Assembly (NCBI GenBank): GCA_032433595.1
Contig: JASWJB010000033.1
Coordinates: 124,001 to 188,000 of the forward strand
Direction: 5' to 3'
Source of the DNA: Conoideocrella luteorostrata
Taxonomy: Eukaryota > Ascomycota > Sordariomycetes > Hypocreales > Clavicipitaceae
Length of the DNA stretch: 64,000 nt
In this document: in pieces, positions 48,561 to 59,600 of the stretch
Layout: the number at the start of each line of letters is the position of its first letter
How positions within the stretch are numbered: the stretch's first letter is position 1
Position numbers and translations under genes: made by a program
The notes under the pieces: model-generated
Database searches by the model: none
Seen by the model: the letters and a program-made list of their open reading frames with translations, nothing else
What the model was told of the DNA's origin: nothing

Positions 48561-49211
48561 TCACTCGATAAAGCCAGCGTCTCGCCACATCCGGTCCAGA
48601 ATTTCCCGTATCGTTGCCTCTTTCCGAGAATTATACTGATTAGGGTGCTCACCACTCTTGGTAACCGCCTCGGAAGCCTCCCGCTTGGCCTTTATGTAGA
48701 GCTCTCTGTCATGCGGATGGTTTATAATGTGATTCTTAAACATGAGATGCCGCACCAGTTCGGGACAGCCCTCGGGGAAGACGTGCAGGTTCGTCATGGG
48801 CTCATAGCAGACGAAGAAGTGGTGATTGTGCCACGAGGGCTCATAGCTAACCCACTGAAACCCAGCGGCCTCTAGAGCAGGCACATAGCTGTCTTCGTCG
48901 CCCGGATCGGCGACAGTTAGGTCAACGTCTATGATGTCTTTGGCTGGCAGGCCCGGGATGCTGGTTGATCCCACGTGGGATACGCAGAGGGCCCGGGGGC
49001 CGAGAGCGGCCTCGATGCGGTCTTTGAGGGATTGGAACTTGGAGGGCCAGGTTGGGTCGGGCTCGACTATGGAGAGCGAGTATGGTATTTTTCGAGCAGA
49101 TACCCGCTTGACCTTGGCCGGGTCGTAGCTGTAGTCTCTAATGAGGTCCTCCCGAGTTGGCTGCTTCCTGGTCGAAGGGGTTTGGCCATTTGTGCTCTCC
49201 GTAGCGTTCAT
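48561..49211 (-). CDS. GrpB-like (UPF0157) nucleotidyltransferase-fold protein
   Basis: Single exon, 216 aa. The GrpB domain begins after a hydrophilic N-terminus of about 40 residues. IVEPDPTWPSKFQSLKDRI and HVGSTSIPGLPAKDIIDVDL (residues 79-98) form the Pol-beta-type core with the GS motif and D-x-D metal residues. NLHVFPEGCPELVRHLMFKN and a C-terminal helix with YIKAKREAS complete the domain. Members occur alone or fused to dephospho-CoA kinase; the reaction of stand-alone fungal copies is unknown. Such genes are patchily distributed in fungi. Confidence 0.88.
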   Translation of the reverse strand: MNATESTNGQTPSTRKQPTREDLIRDYSYDPAKVKRVSARKIPYSLSIVEPDPTWPSKFQSLKDRIEAALGPRALCVSHVGSTSIPGLPAKDIIDVDLTVADPGDEDSYVPALEAAGFQWVSYEPSWHNHHFFVCYEPMTNLHVFPEGCPELVRHLMFKNHIINHPHDRELYIKAKREASEAVTKSGEHPNQYNSRKEATIREILDRMWRDAGFIE

Positions 49212-49841
49212 GGTACAAAATTGTAGCAGTTTATGTCTTTGGGAGGGTTGGGGTTGAGGTTAATTACTTGGACACGGGGTGATATGGGTTTTATTACATG
49301 GAGTACGGAGTAGGTAGAGTAGACAAAAGAAATAAATGAGGCTTGTGTTCAATGAGCCGCTTAAAGTCGAATCTCATATTCCGCGGTTGGCCGCCTGACT
49401 CACCGGAGGATCGGTTCTAAGACGATTTGGGACGTCGGTCAGCCCTGCCAGGTTCAGCGGCGGGCGAGATCTGCAACCCGGGTGGCGCTAGCTTCCCTAT
49501 CGCGGCCCTTCAGCGTTGTGACAAGGTCGGACGCGTGTGGGCGCGTTTGATCTCTATCATCTTTCATTTATGTTATTTAGTTGGCGCTAGTTACGGAGTA
49601 GATTGTTGAACAAGATGCATATTTCGCCGGTCATTTCCATTTCTCGGACCAAGTATCTTGCCTATCCCTCGTCGGGTACGGAGTACTCCGTACTTTAATA
49701 CAGTTTACGGAGTACGGAGTAGAGCAACATTCATCAACTGTAGACCCCTGTCGCCAGCTCTAACTAGATTGAAGTACCTACCACTAATTACAGCTGCAGT
49801 TGAAGGCTTACAGCTGCGTCCTTGATTCCACACAAATCCTC
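49212..49841. other. intergenic, rich in TACGGAGTA motifs
   Basis: 630 bases with six exact motif copies at 49305, 49592, 49677, 49684, 49706 and 49713, including an 18-base perfect palindrome. This is the densest cluster in the window. No coding sequence was recognised. Confidence 0.6.
49676..49693. repeat. perfect 18-bp palindrome GTACGGAGTACTCCGTAC
   Basis: Two TACGGAGTA-type motifs overlap head to head and form a perfect palindrome. A direct tandem pair of the same motif follows at 49706-49721. Confidence 0.95.
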
Positions 49842-50737
49842 TTACATCTCATATCCCACCTCGCGACATACCTCACCTCCGGAGCATAACCACCCATCAA
49901 CCAGCCTCTCCGCCTCTTCCCAGGACATAACCATCATGACCTCCCCAAAATAATTGACCTCTCCCGTCTGTTTGAATCCTAGCTTTTGAAACAACGCCCT
50001 GCTTCCAGCATTCGCTTCTTGGATTTTAGCCATCAGCCCCGCCATCTGCGGCTGGCGCTCTTGTATGCCCTCCCCAGCCGCGTATTCATCTATGATGCGA
50101 CGTAGATTCTTCCGTATATAAACCAGCAGGGCTGCCACAGAAGCGCTCCCGTATCCCCGTCTCCAGTGTCCTTTCTCGGCAATCATGACATCGATTTCGC
50201 CGCGTAAACGTGTCTGACTGTTCGTTGGCGCTTGCTCATCACCATCACCATCACCATCGCCATCGCCATCGCCATCTTCTTGGTCTCCGTCAGGGTCGTC
50301 GCGGTACATGAAGAAATTTATGTCTCCTCTCATCTTGTCATCCGCATCTACTACGTTTGCTCGGACTGCTGAGGAGGCCAAGTCGGCGCGGGACAATGGC
50401 TCGCACACAATAAACGTGAGCTTGTCATGGGATGCCCGCCACGACTGCTGATTTTCGTATTCCTCGTCCAAGGTCAGTGGCTCAGAAGCCGTCGCTTCTT
50501 GAATTGCCTAACAGCCGTCGGGTTAGAATTTTGGGGCGACTTTTTGTTTTTATTTTTCTGCCCAGTGGGCGATGGCTAGCGTACGGGGTCTTGCATCCAG
50601 GCGTGGTATTTGAGGACATGGTGCGCTTCGTACGGCACAAGCAGAACCTTGCTGGCGACGATGGCTCCGACACATTAGCAGGTGAATTCTGGCTATCCGC
50701 ATTGTTCTGGCTTACCTGTTTCTTGGTTCACCTTCAT
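49842..50737 (-). CDS. NAT9-like GNAT N-acetyltransferase
   Basis: Three exons: 50737-50716, 50664-50585 and 50507-49842, 255 aa. It matches the NAT9 group: AIVASKVLLVPYEAHHVLKY (residues 8-27), HAWMQDP, EATASEPLTLDEEYENQQSW, KLTFIVCE, then the acetyl-CoA-binding part MIAEKGHWRRGYGSASVAAL with the R-R-x-G-Y/x-G/S loop, and the late motif ANAGSRALFQKLGFKQTGEV. NAT9 proteins are presumed protein N-acetyltransferases; the animal member has a reported link to microtubule stability. A 20-residue acidic insertion of alternating Asp-Gly, from a GATGGC-type microsatellite at about 50238-50275, lies between the MYRDD strand and the next conserved block. The first intron has an unusual GGAG acceptor but joins the conserved N-terminus exactly. 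Confidence 0.9.
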
Positions 50738-51043
50738 TACGCAGCTTAGGATATGGCTTGCGCTGTGGCCTGGTTAGTATGAGCGCATGGCCTGACGTTT
50801 CGAAGGTGACGAAGTTGCAAATTACTACTAGGCGTTGGAGTGGCCCCGATAATGGGCCCGGTTCTGCGTATTAAATAGTTAGGACCACTTTCGAGCGGGC
50901 GATGTCATTGCTCTAGTCATCGTTCAGCCCGACATGTGACGAAGTAATGACAATTGTTTAGATCAGAGATTACTTTTGCCTATATGTCTATGTTACATAC
51001 TATACAGTGTCGTGCTCAGCACTCGGCTAAAGGTACAAATATT
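50738..51043. other. short intergenic region
   Basis: 306 bases between the NAT9-like start and the end of the Met-tRNA synthetase gene. It must contain the former's promoter. Nothing further seen. Confidence 0.4.
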
Positions 51044-53144
51044 CTACAATGACTGCGCCTTATTCTTCGCGGCGTGCAGCTCTGCTAGCATCTTTGCGAC
51101 AGCCTCCTCTCCCATTCTGGCCTCCATGGCCAGCAACTCTGCCACTTGGTTCATTTTGTTTTTTGTTTTGTCATGTAGTGCTGAGCTCAATTGCTCCATT
51201 ACCTCCGCGTCGGAATCATTTGCATTCGGAGTAGGCGGGAAGATCGTGTCCCACTTCTTCGTTCTCGCCGCTGGATCTCCCGTCTTCGCTTCCGTGCCAT
51301 AGTCCGCATCTTTGCCCTTGACGGCAAACTCGACAGTTCTTCGGTCTTCGCGGACGCCCAGCTCATCCAGAAGCAAGGCCGCTTTGGTGGGCATGATTGG
51401 CTGCAGCAAGATGCCTGCAATGCGCAACGCCTCTGCGCTGTTGTAGATAACCAGGTTGAGAAGTGTGCGGGATTCTGAATCTGGGGCTTTGACTAGATTC
51501 CAGGGTTCCGTGTCCGAGACGTAGCGATTTGTCTATTTAGATGGTTAGCTCGAGCCTTGGTTAGGGTTCAGAGTAGAGCGAAACGTACCTCGCGGAGAAG
51601 ATTGAATATCTCACGGATAGCACCTCCTGTATTGCAGTTCTCCATTTCTTCGTAGAATGCTGGAGGGGTCTTCTCCAAATGCTCGTCCAGGCTATGAAAC
51701 AACTGTTCCGATTGGTGTTCGTGCATCTCGTTGAACCCGCCCTCGCGATAGGTAGCGACAGCCTCCAGCGTCGACCATTTGGCGGTGACTTTCGGCCGCG
51801 CAATCCTGTAAAATAAATTTCCGATATTTGCTTGGAGCTCTTTGACATATACCGATCCAATCAGCTGATTAGAGTAGCTCATATCCTTTGTGAAGCTTCC
51901 ATTCCGCATGAGGAAATATCGTAATGGATCGATGTCCCATCGTTGCACGGCGAAAAACGGATTGACGACATTGCCTAGCGATTTGGACATTTTTCGGTTC
52001 GACATGGTCCAGTGATTGTGGCACAAGAGCCTCTTGGGGGGCGGCAAACGAAGTGCCATGAGAAGGGCTGGCCAGTAGATGGCATGAAATCGGAGGATAT
52101 CCTTCCCAATCACTTGCATGTCCGCCGGCCAGATGCCCATATTGTCGGACGAGGAGTGCCACGTGCTTCCGTACCCTGCCTGTGTGATGTAGTTGATCAA
52201 GGCATCCACCCAAACATATATCGTTTGATTGTGATCCTCGGGGTCGGGAATGCCCCAACTTAGCCGTGCTGCTGGTCTTGTAATAGACAGATCCTCAAGA
52301 TGGTTTCCCACCCAGTTCCGAACCTCGTTCATTCGATGAGTCGGAGTAATCCAATTGGGATTGTCATCGTAGAATTTCAGAAGCGCGTCTTTGTATTTGG
52401 TCAAGGGGAAGAACCATGTTTCCTCTTTGACCCATTCAACTTCGCTCCCCGTCTCATCACTAACCATGATTTTCTTTCCCGTTTGGGGAACAATATCAGG
52501 TCGGACCAGATCCTCAGGATAGAAGCACTCATCGCTCACGGCATACCATCCTTCATGTATACCTTTGTACAAGCCCAGATGCTCCGGTAGAGTGTGTTTA
52601 AGCTGCAGCCAAAATTCGCTGACAGACTCCTTGTGCTCTGGACTAGTCGTTCTCATAAAGGCATCGTACGATATGTCACCAGCTGCGGCTAGCTCTCGAA
52701 ATTTGTTGGAGTTGTTGTCGCAGAATTCTTTCGGTTCAATGCCTTCCTTCGCCGCGGCACGCTGAATCTTCATGCCATGCTCGTCCGTCCCTGTAAGAAG
52801 AAACGCTTCTTTCCCTTTAATCTGCTGCCATCGCTTCAAAACGTCGACCAAGACCATTGTATACAGATGCCCAATATGTGGTGCTGTGGAAGAGCATAAG
52901 TCAGCAAACGTTACTTGGTCAGGCCTTCGGAATCGGTCCTACCGGCATTGACGTAAAATATCGGCGTGGTGATATAATATGGCTTGTCGGCGGCCGGAAT
53001 CGTAGATAGGTTGGAGGAGCTGCTCCACCGAGCTTGTCGTATGCGCGGCGCTTGACACATATTGCAAACCCATCTTGATCGCGTCCAAAGACTCAATCGA
53101 CCGGGCCGTCGCCCTGAGAGTACTTGCGACGCGAATTGCTTCAT
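51044..53144 (-). CDS. MSM1: mitochondrial methionyl-tRNA synthetase
   Basis: Three exons: 53144-52943, 52883-51589 and 51532-51044, 661 aa. It charges mitochondrial tRNA-Met. A Ser/Arg-rich N-terminus of about 50 residues, ending near ARWSSSSNLS, is a targeting peptide. Class I motifs follow: TTPIFYVNAAPHIGHLYT, the HIGH motif being split from the preceding block by intron 1; LLTGTDEHGMKIQRAA; WVDALINYIT; DILRFHAIYWPA; and RKMSKSLGNVV. The anticodon-binding helical domain carries TNRYVSDTEPWNL and LQPIMPTKAALLLDELG. There is no zinc-knuckle insert or C-terminal EMAP domain, as expected for the organelle form. The last 90 residues are charged, an extension of the usual length (about 575 in yeast). 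Confidence 0.94.
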
Positions 53145-53420
53145 GGCCGGTGATCACGGTCGACGTTGACGGCGGGAGCTTGCTGCGTTATTGGAGCTCT
53201 TCATGCAAGAAGCTAGAGGGTCCAGTGGTAAGTGGCCCCACTATGGTTTAGCCTTTTCGAACTACGGAGTATAAACCGCCTGTTTAGTGGCAAGCAGCAT
53301 CACGGGATTAAGAATTCAACTTTCGCGACCTGACATCTTTCACGCTACGAAACGGAAGTCAATACCATTCGGGGACCGTTTGCAAGCCTAGGCGATTTCT
53401 ATGCAGACAAAAGCTAAGAT

Positions 53421-53993
53421 ATGCCGCTCCCAGACGCAGATACAGAGGTCAGGACCTCTAGCGAAGGTATGCATGTTCTGCATTGCTTTAGCTGTCTCCT
53501 CCCAGATCCTAACGCGTCTTTACTTCTAGCTGCTGAGACGTTTATCAATCACTATTACCAAGCTTTGAACAATCGATCGCAGCTTATGCCGTTCTATATC
53601 AACTCGTCTTCCAAGTACTCAATCGCGGCCGACATCTCCATTAACGGCTCGGTAGTGGCCACTCCCGCCGACTACTCTACACTATTAGACGGCCAAGGCC
53701 AAGGCGTTCGCTATGAGATAGAATCTCTAGATGCACATGTGATCAATCCTTCGTCGCAATACGGAGCGCCCGAGAACATTCATGATAACAGCAAAGTCGA
53801 GAAGAACGGTGGACGGATGAGCATTGTTGTTACGACAATGGGCAGAGTACAGTTTGGCAAGGGACGGGAGTCTCCACAGAAGATGTTCAATGAAACGTTT
53901 GTCCTGGTGCCAAACTGGGATTCCATGGCGAGAAATCCTCCCCGGGGTATCAAGCGATGGCTAATCATGTCGCAAAATTTCCGGGCTCTGTAG
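53421..53993 (+). CDS. MTR2: Mtr2-like NTF2-fold mRNA export factor
   Basis: Two exons, 53421-53466 and 53530-53993, 169 aa. Mtr2 pairs with Mex67 to carry mRNA and ribosomal subunits through the nuclear pore. The NTF2-like fold is visible: AAETFINHYYQALNNR helix, LMPFYINSSSKYSIAADISING, the strand SIVVTTMGRVQF and the closing FNETFVLVPNWD and RGIKRWLIMSQNFRAL strands. The intron is 63 bases, a multiple of three with no stop in frame, so unspliced RNA would add 21 residues. Length is near that of yeast Mtr2 (184). It lies 276 bases from the Met-tRNA synthetase start, divergently. Confidence 0.88.
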   Translation: MPLPDADTEVRTSSEGMHVLHCFSCLLPDPNASLLLAAETFINHYYQALNNRSQLMPFYINSSSKYSIAADISINGSVVATPADYSTLLDGQGQGVRYEIESLDAHVINPSSQYGAPENIHDNSKVEKNGGRMSIVVTTMGRVQFGKGRESPQKMFNETFVLVPNWDSMARNPPRGIKRWLIMSQNFRAL

Positions 53994-54479
53994 GCTCAAT
54001 GGAGGACTGTTTGGGACTTTAATGATTGAATGATGTAAAATCTTGGGGGCAGATATAAAATGTATTTGGAACAAGGCAAAAGACCGAAACAAAAGTCACG
54101 ATTCAAGGGGGTCGGGGAAATATCTTTGCGGTGTAATATTTGGTGAATGGAGTTTGGGTACACCGAACAATTACTTTCGGACAGCCCATCAAAAAACAAT
54201 GTGATCGAGGTTAAGAGGCAAGTATCCGGTAACTTTAACGGCTATTCCGGCTTGCGTCTACTCTGTAGATGGTTCTACCTTACCGACATGTTTAGGAGTC
54301 CCCCCCCCCTTTTCGCGTCTTTCAATTCTTAGCTGTTAAGTGATTGCATGGCGTCGCAAACTAGCAAAACCGTGGCGCCATACACGGCCAAAATTTTGGT
54401 GGAGACCGCAAAGAACAATAGCTAGACACACGACGGCTCACCATTCTTGAATCTTACCCCACCATCACAACTTGCAGCC
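53994..54479. other. intergenic, no gene seen
   Basis: 486 bases between Mtr2 and Ram2 on the same strand. It contains a C run near 54301-54310 and C/T-rich leader sequence before the Ram2 start. No further feature. Confidence 0.4.
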
Positions 54480-56130
54480 ATGCCTCCCAAGACAAAAGTT
54501 GCCGTTGCAAAAGCAAATAATCCTGAGTCCAAAGGTCCGAAACGTGCCGAGAAAAGCCATGTGTTCCTACTATAAAGCTGACAAGTGAATTTTTCCAGTC
54601 ACCGAGCCCACGCCTAAGACTGTAGACGAACGCACGACCCAGCGCTTCTACCAAACCAACCCTGTCGAGAGGAGGTTTGAAGAAGTTGGATTTCCAGACT
54701 TGACCGCTCAAGAAAAGAAGGCCTACACGTACACAAAGCTCATCCTCCCTGTCGCTGATCATAAAGTCCCTCTGTCAAACAAGTCGGAACGAGAATACTG
54801 GAAGCAGGTGACCAAGGACGGCCTACCTATTCGCCGCCTAAAGAAGGGCTACACCTGGGGCCAGGATCGAAGCGGTAGAGACATCGGTACATACAAACTC
54901 GGAGATTTTGAGCAGCGCTCGTTCAAATCAGCTCGACTGTCTGCCTTGGATATTCTCCACCGTCAATTTCTGTCGAAGCGACGACAAGCATTTGCAGCTG
55001 GCAACGCCGAGTTGTCGGACCAAGATATCTCGGAAGAAAAGATAAGACGAAAAGAGATGGCAGCATTGAAAAGGGAACTTTACGGTGAAATCACCGGCTC
55101 GTTAGCCAACGATCCTGAATGGGACGATGTAATTCCCATTCCTCACAGCGAACCCAATGACGCCCTTGCGAAAATTGCCTACCCGGATGACTATGCTGAA
55201 GGTGGGTACCGTCGGTTGTGACTTATTTAGATGTTGCTGACGATCCCAGCCGTTTCGTACCTTCGTGCTGTCATGGCTGCGGAGGAGTGCTCACCGCGGT
55301 GTCTCCGCTTGACGGAGCATATCATCTCTATGAACCCCGCGCACTATACCGTTTGGCTTTATCGCTTCAAAATTGTGAAGACGCTGGAGCTTCCAGTGCC
55401 TGAAGAAATTGAGTGGCTCAATCAAGTAGCACTCTCCAATTTGAAGAACTACCAGATATGGCATCATCGTCAACTTCTACTAGATTATTATTTCCCCTTT
55501 ATTGCCTCGGACGAGGAAACCATCAAGAAACTGGCCAGAACCGAAATACAATTTGTCAATTCCATGCTTGATGAAGACACCAAGAACTACCATGTCTGGT
55601 CTTACCGACAGTATTTGGTAACGAAACTAGGCATGTGGAATATTGCGGAGCTGGCAGCGACTCAGAACTTGATCGAGGATGATATCCGCAACAACTCCGC
55701 CTGGGCCCATCGCTTCTTCCTCGCCTTCTCTGATCCTGCTGTGCATACACCAGACCTACCCGCAACAGTGCATGACCCCAAAGTTCCTGCCTCCATTATC
55801 GATAGGGAAGTTGATTATGCAAAGGAAAAGATTGCTCTCGCGCCCCAGAATCAGTCAAGCTGGAATTATCTCCGTGGGGTACTCGTGAAGGGCGGACGGA
55901 GTCTATCTGATGTTACTAAGTTTGCGGAAGAATTTGCCACAAACCTGGGTGAAGAGGGCGAGGACGTCAAGAGCTCACACGCATTGGATCTACTGGCAGA
56001 TGCATATCACCAGTCTGGGAAGACAGATAAGGCAAAGTTATGTTTGCAGAGGTTGTGGGAGAAGTGGGATCCAGTGCGTGCAGGATATTGGAAACATAGG
56101 GCATTGGAATTGGGGGAGGCTAAGGCGTGA
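54480..56130 (+). CDS. RAM2: protein farnesyltransferase / geranylgeranyltransferase I alpha subunit
   Basis: Three exons: 54480-54534, 54599-55201 and 55250-56130, 512 aa. The alpha subunit pairs with two different beta subunits to prenylate CaaX proteins such as Ras and Rho. The conserved part begins at EWDDVIPIPHSEPNDALAKI and YLRAVMAAEECSPR. Five PPTA repeats then follow: NPAHYTVWLYR, NYQIWHHR, NYHVWSYR, NNSAWAHR and NQSSWNYLRG. The N-terminal 190 or so residues are unusual: a Lys/Ala-rich start, then a charged segment with KKGYTWGQDRSGRDIGTYKL and FEQRSFKSARLSALDIL. Yeast Ram2 is 316 aa and lacks this. The segment is in frame, spliced by ordinary introns, and so probably real. Confidence 0.9.
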
Positions 56131-56628
56131 AGTGTCAGTCAAGTGAGGTCGCATTCATAAGATAAAAGAAATGCAACTGGCTAGTATCATATTGATAGCT
56201 TGCTGTAATACCAACTCGTCGTTTTCTTAATGGGCCATGCTCATCGTCTGTTCGCTCAAGGGAAACATACAAATTCAGCCAATTAGCTGACTTGGAGGCG
56301 TGGCGGGAGAGCTTGGGTCAAATAGCGGGGCAGCGAAGCTTCCCCACTTGCCTCTGCCGACAGCTCTCGCAAGCGTTCAACCCACTCAACCAACAAGTCA
56401 CACCTTCTTTCGCGCTGCACGCCGTCACTAGAATCACTGCACCTGGCCGACTTTGTTTGTTCGATGTCGCGCCGGGCGAAAAGCAGTGCCTCAACCTCAA
56501 GAATACCACGGCGATCCTGAATCTGACCCACATTTGCCATCTTGTCATCCTTAAATTATCTTCTCCCCCAAACACTACTCGCTAGATACCGACTATCCTC
56601 TACTGACTTAATCGCCCGGCCTTACACG
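56131..56628. promoter_or_regulatory. intergenic region before CAND1
   Basis: 498 bases holding the Ram2 3' end and the CAND1 promoter. No feature identified. Confidence 0.4.
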
Positions 56629-59600
56629 ATGGCGAACTCCAACATCAACCCATCGCCACAGGCTGTCACAGCACTCGTGCAGAAGCTTGCCGACGCAGAC
56701 CCGGACTTTCGTTTCATGTCATTGAACGATTTGTTGCAACTGCTACACGTAGCCAAGCCAGAGTTTCTCCAACACGATTATAACACAGCTGCCCGGGCAG
56801 TCGACGGCGTCGTCAAAACGCTTGATGACCAGAATGGCGAGGTCCAGAATCTGGCGGTCAAATGGTTGGTTCCCACAAGGAAACGTTATTTGTTCAAGAC
56901 TCTAACAGCGTCAACACAGCTTGGGTCCTCTTGTTAGCAAGATACCGATGCCGATCCTGGCTCCCATGATTGACAAGCTGTCGTCAATGAAGCTCAAGAA
57001 CTCTGTTGACAACACCATCCCTGCGCTCGCCCTACGATCCGTTATAATGCATCTTCCTCGTCCTGTGCCAGGAGTCACAGCATCAGCGGACGTTCAAATG
57101 GCATATGATGCCATCCACCGTGTCCTTATCCCTCGCCTCATCGGACCAGGACGGGCTGAGAATGCCTCGGTGCCGATCCTGCCGTTGGGCATGCTACAAG
57201 AAGATAATAACGTCAACCCGGAGGCTCTGGATGTCTTGATCGAGATAATGCGATGTTTCGGTCCTCTTCTTCAGTCTGTTGAGGTGGAAGCTATGCAACA
57301 GGTAGTCATGCAGCTGCTCGAGAGCAACAACGGTACTTCTGTGGTGAAGAAGAGAGCGGTGGTTGCTATGTCTATGCTAGCTGTCTACCTCGCGGATGAG
57401 CATCTAGAAGACATTGTTCAAAGACTGACATCGGGTCTATCTGATTCCAGCACCGGAGCTGTTAACCAACGCCTTTATATCTCTATCATGGGCAGCATGG
57501 CTCGCTCAATACCTGCCCGGTTTGGGCCACATATTGCCAAGGTTGCACCTTTTGTGTTCCAAGCACTTTCTGAAGAAAATCTCCTAGCCCATCTCGAAAT
57601 GATGAGTGATGGAGAGGACCTAGGGCTGGAGTTCAATGAAGTGCGAGAAACAGCCCTGGTCTCCCTGGAGGCGTTCTTAGCCTCTTGCCCACAAGAGATG
57701 TGTCCATTCACTGACGATATAATTTCATCCGCTCTCCGGTATCTCAAGTACGATCCAAATTATACAGTTGATGACGAGGATGATGATGATGTGGATATGG
57801 ATGAGGATGAGGATGGAGACGAACAAGATGACGAGTTTGACGCTGATGACGGATTCGAGGCTGATGACGATGACGCTAGCTGGAAGGTTCGTCGATGTGC
57901 GGCTAAAATGCTCTATACACTTATCGCCACTTGTGGCAGTGGAAATCTCTTGGATAATGGAGTCTTGTATAAACAAGCTGCGCCCCCCCTTATCAGGCGC
58001 ATCGACGAACGGGAAGAGAATGTACGGCTGGAAATTATATCAGCCTTGGCACTTCTCGCTCGAAAAACGGGCGAGGGACTCCATATTGCCAACTTTTCTC
58101 TGGACGAGTCGGAGGCCACCATGATCCCACAGGCGCCTCTGAATCGCAAAAGGCGACGACAAAGCAGTGCTGGAACAGCCACCACCGTGTCTCAGTTTAT
58201 GGCTGGCTCTGGCCTGACCTCACCAGTCCTAGAGAAAGTGCCTGCCTCTGGTCCGAGAGCAGACTTGGCTCAACTGACTCCAACCATCGTCAAGGCCTCT
58301 TTGAGACAGCTGAAGGGTAGATCTGTACCTACGAAGCAATCAATTATCAATTTGCTGGATGATATTGTCTTGGTTCAATCAGGGGGACTATCACTGTTTT
58401 TCCCTGAACTAATTGGGCCCATTCTCGAAGCTGCAAAATCCTCTGGACATGGCGCCGTAGCATCTTCATTGGCCAGTGCTGGCGGGTCAGCCTCTGCGAC
58501 TCCAAGTACTCTTAGGATTGCGACATTGAGGCTGATGAGCGATATTTCAAAGACTCATTCATCTTCCGTCTTGCAACCTTATTTGACCATGATTGTCGCC
58601 GGTGTTACTGCCGCGGTTCATGACAAATTCTACAAAATTTCCAGCGAAGCTATCAGGACTGCGGAGGAGCTTGTTAAGGCCATTACTCCTCCACGGTCAC
58701 GGAATTCGGGTTCGAAGTACAAGTCAGAGTTGGAATCACTATACGACGTCATCGTGGATAGGTGTTCTGCAAATGATGCCGACGTGGAGGTTCGCCAAAG
58801 AGCTATCCACGCTTTGGGGATCCTTGTGTCGAGAACTTCGGAAGAAGCTACGGATCTGCTGTCTGCAGACAAGCGTCAAATGGCTCTCAACATATTGCAG
58901 GAGAGGCTCAAGAACGAAACTACCAGACTGGCAGCGGTTCGTGCTGTGGATACCGTCGCAGCTTTTGCGTCCGGTCCTACACAGCTCGATAAAAGCTGGA
59001 TACAGGACGTCGCTCTCGAGCTTTCGGCCCAGCTGCGCAAATCCAATCGATCACTTCGTGGCTCAAGTGTCAATGCTTTGAAGCACCTGGTACTTTCTAC
59101 TGCCGCGAGGGATAAATTGGAGCAGGAGACAGTGGTCGGGATTGTATCCGAGCTGGCCCCCGCTGTTACGAACAGTGATACCCATCTCCTTGGGCCGGCG
59201 CTACTTATTCTGGCCAGCCTAGCTACAAAACATCCTGATATTGTTGTCTCACCCGATATGGTGGCCGCATTCTGCCAACTCTTGAAGTCTCACTTTGCGA
59301 GCATCGTACTAGATCAAATCCTTGAGCTGATGGCCAAAATTGGCGAAAGCGGTGCCAGTAAACCACTCATGACAGGATTGTTGAAAGATGTCAGCGTTTC
59401 TGGAGACCCTTCCGTCGTGGGTAAGGTTATAGGAACCCTACTAGTCACTGGTGATAGTTCTGCCGGAGTTTCTGTTCACAGTTTCATATCTGAGCTTGAG
59501 AACAGCTCCAAAAACGGTGACGAGGCTCGGGTAAGTCTCGCTCTCGCCGTTCTTGGAGAGACAGGCATGAGATTAGGTCCAACATCCCCTTTGAAGCCAG

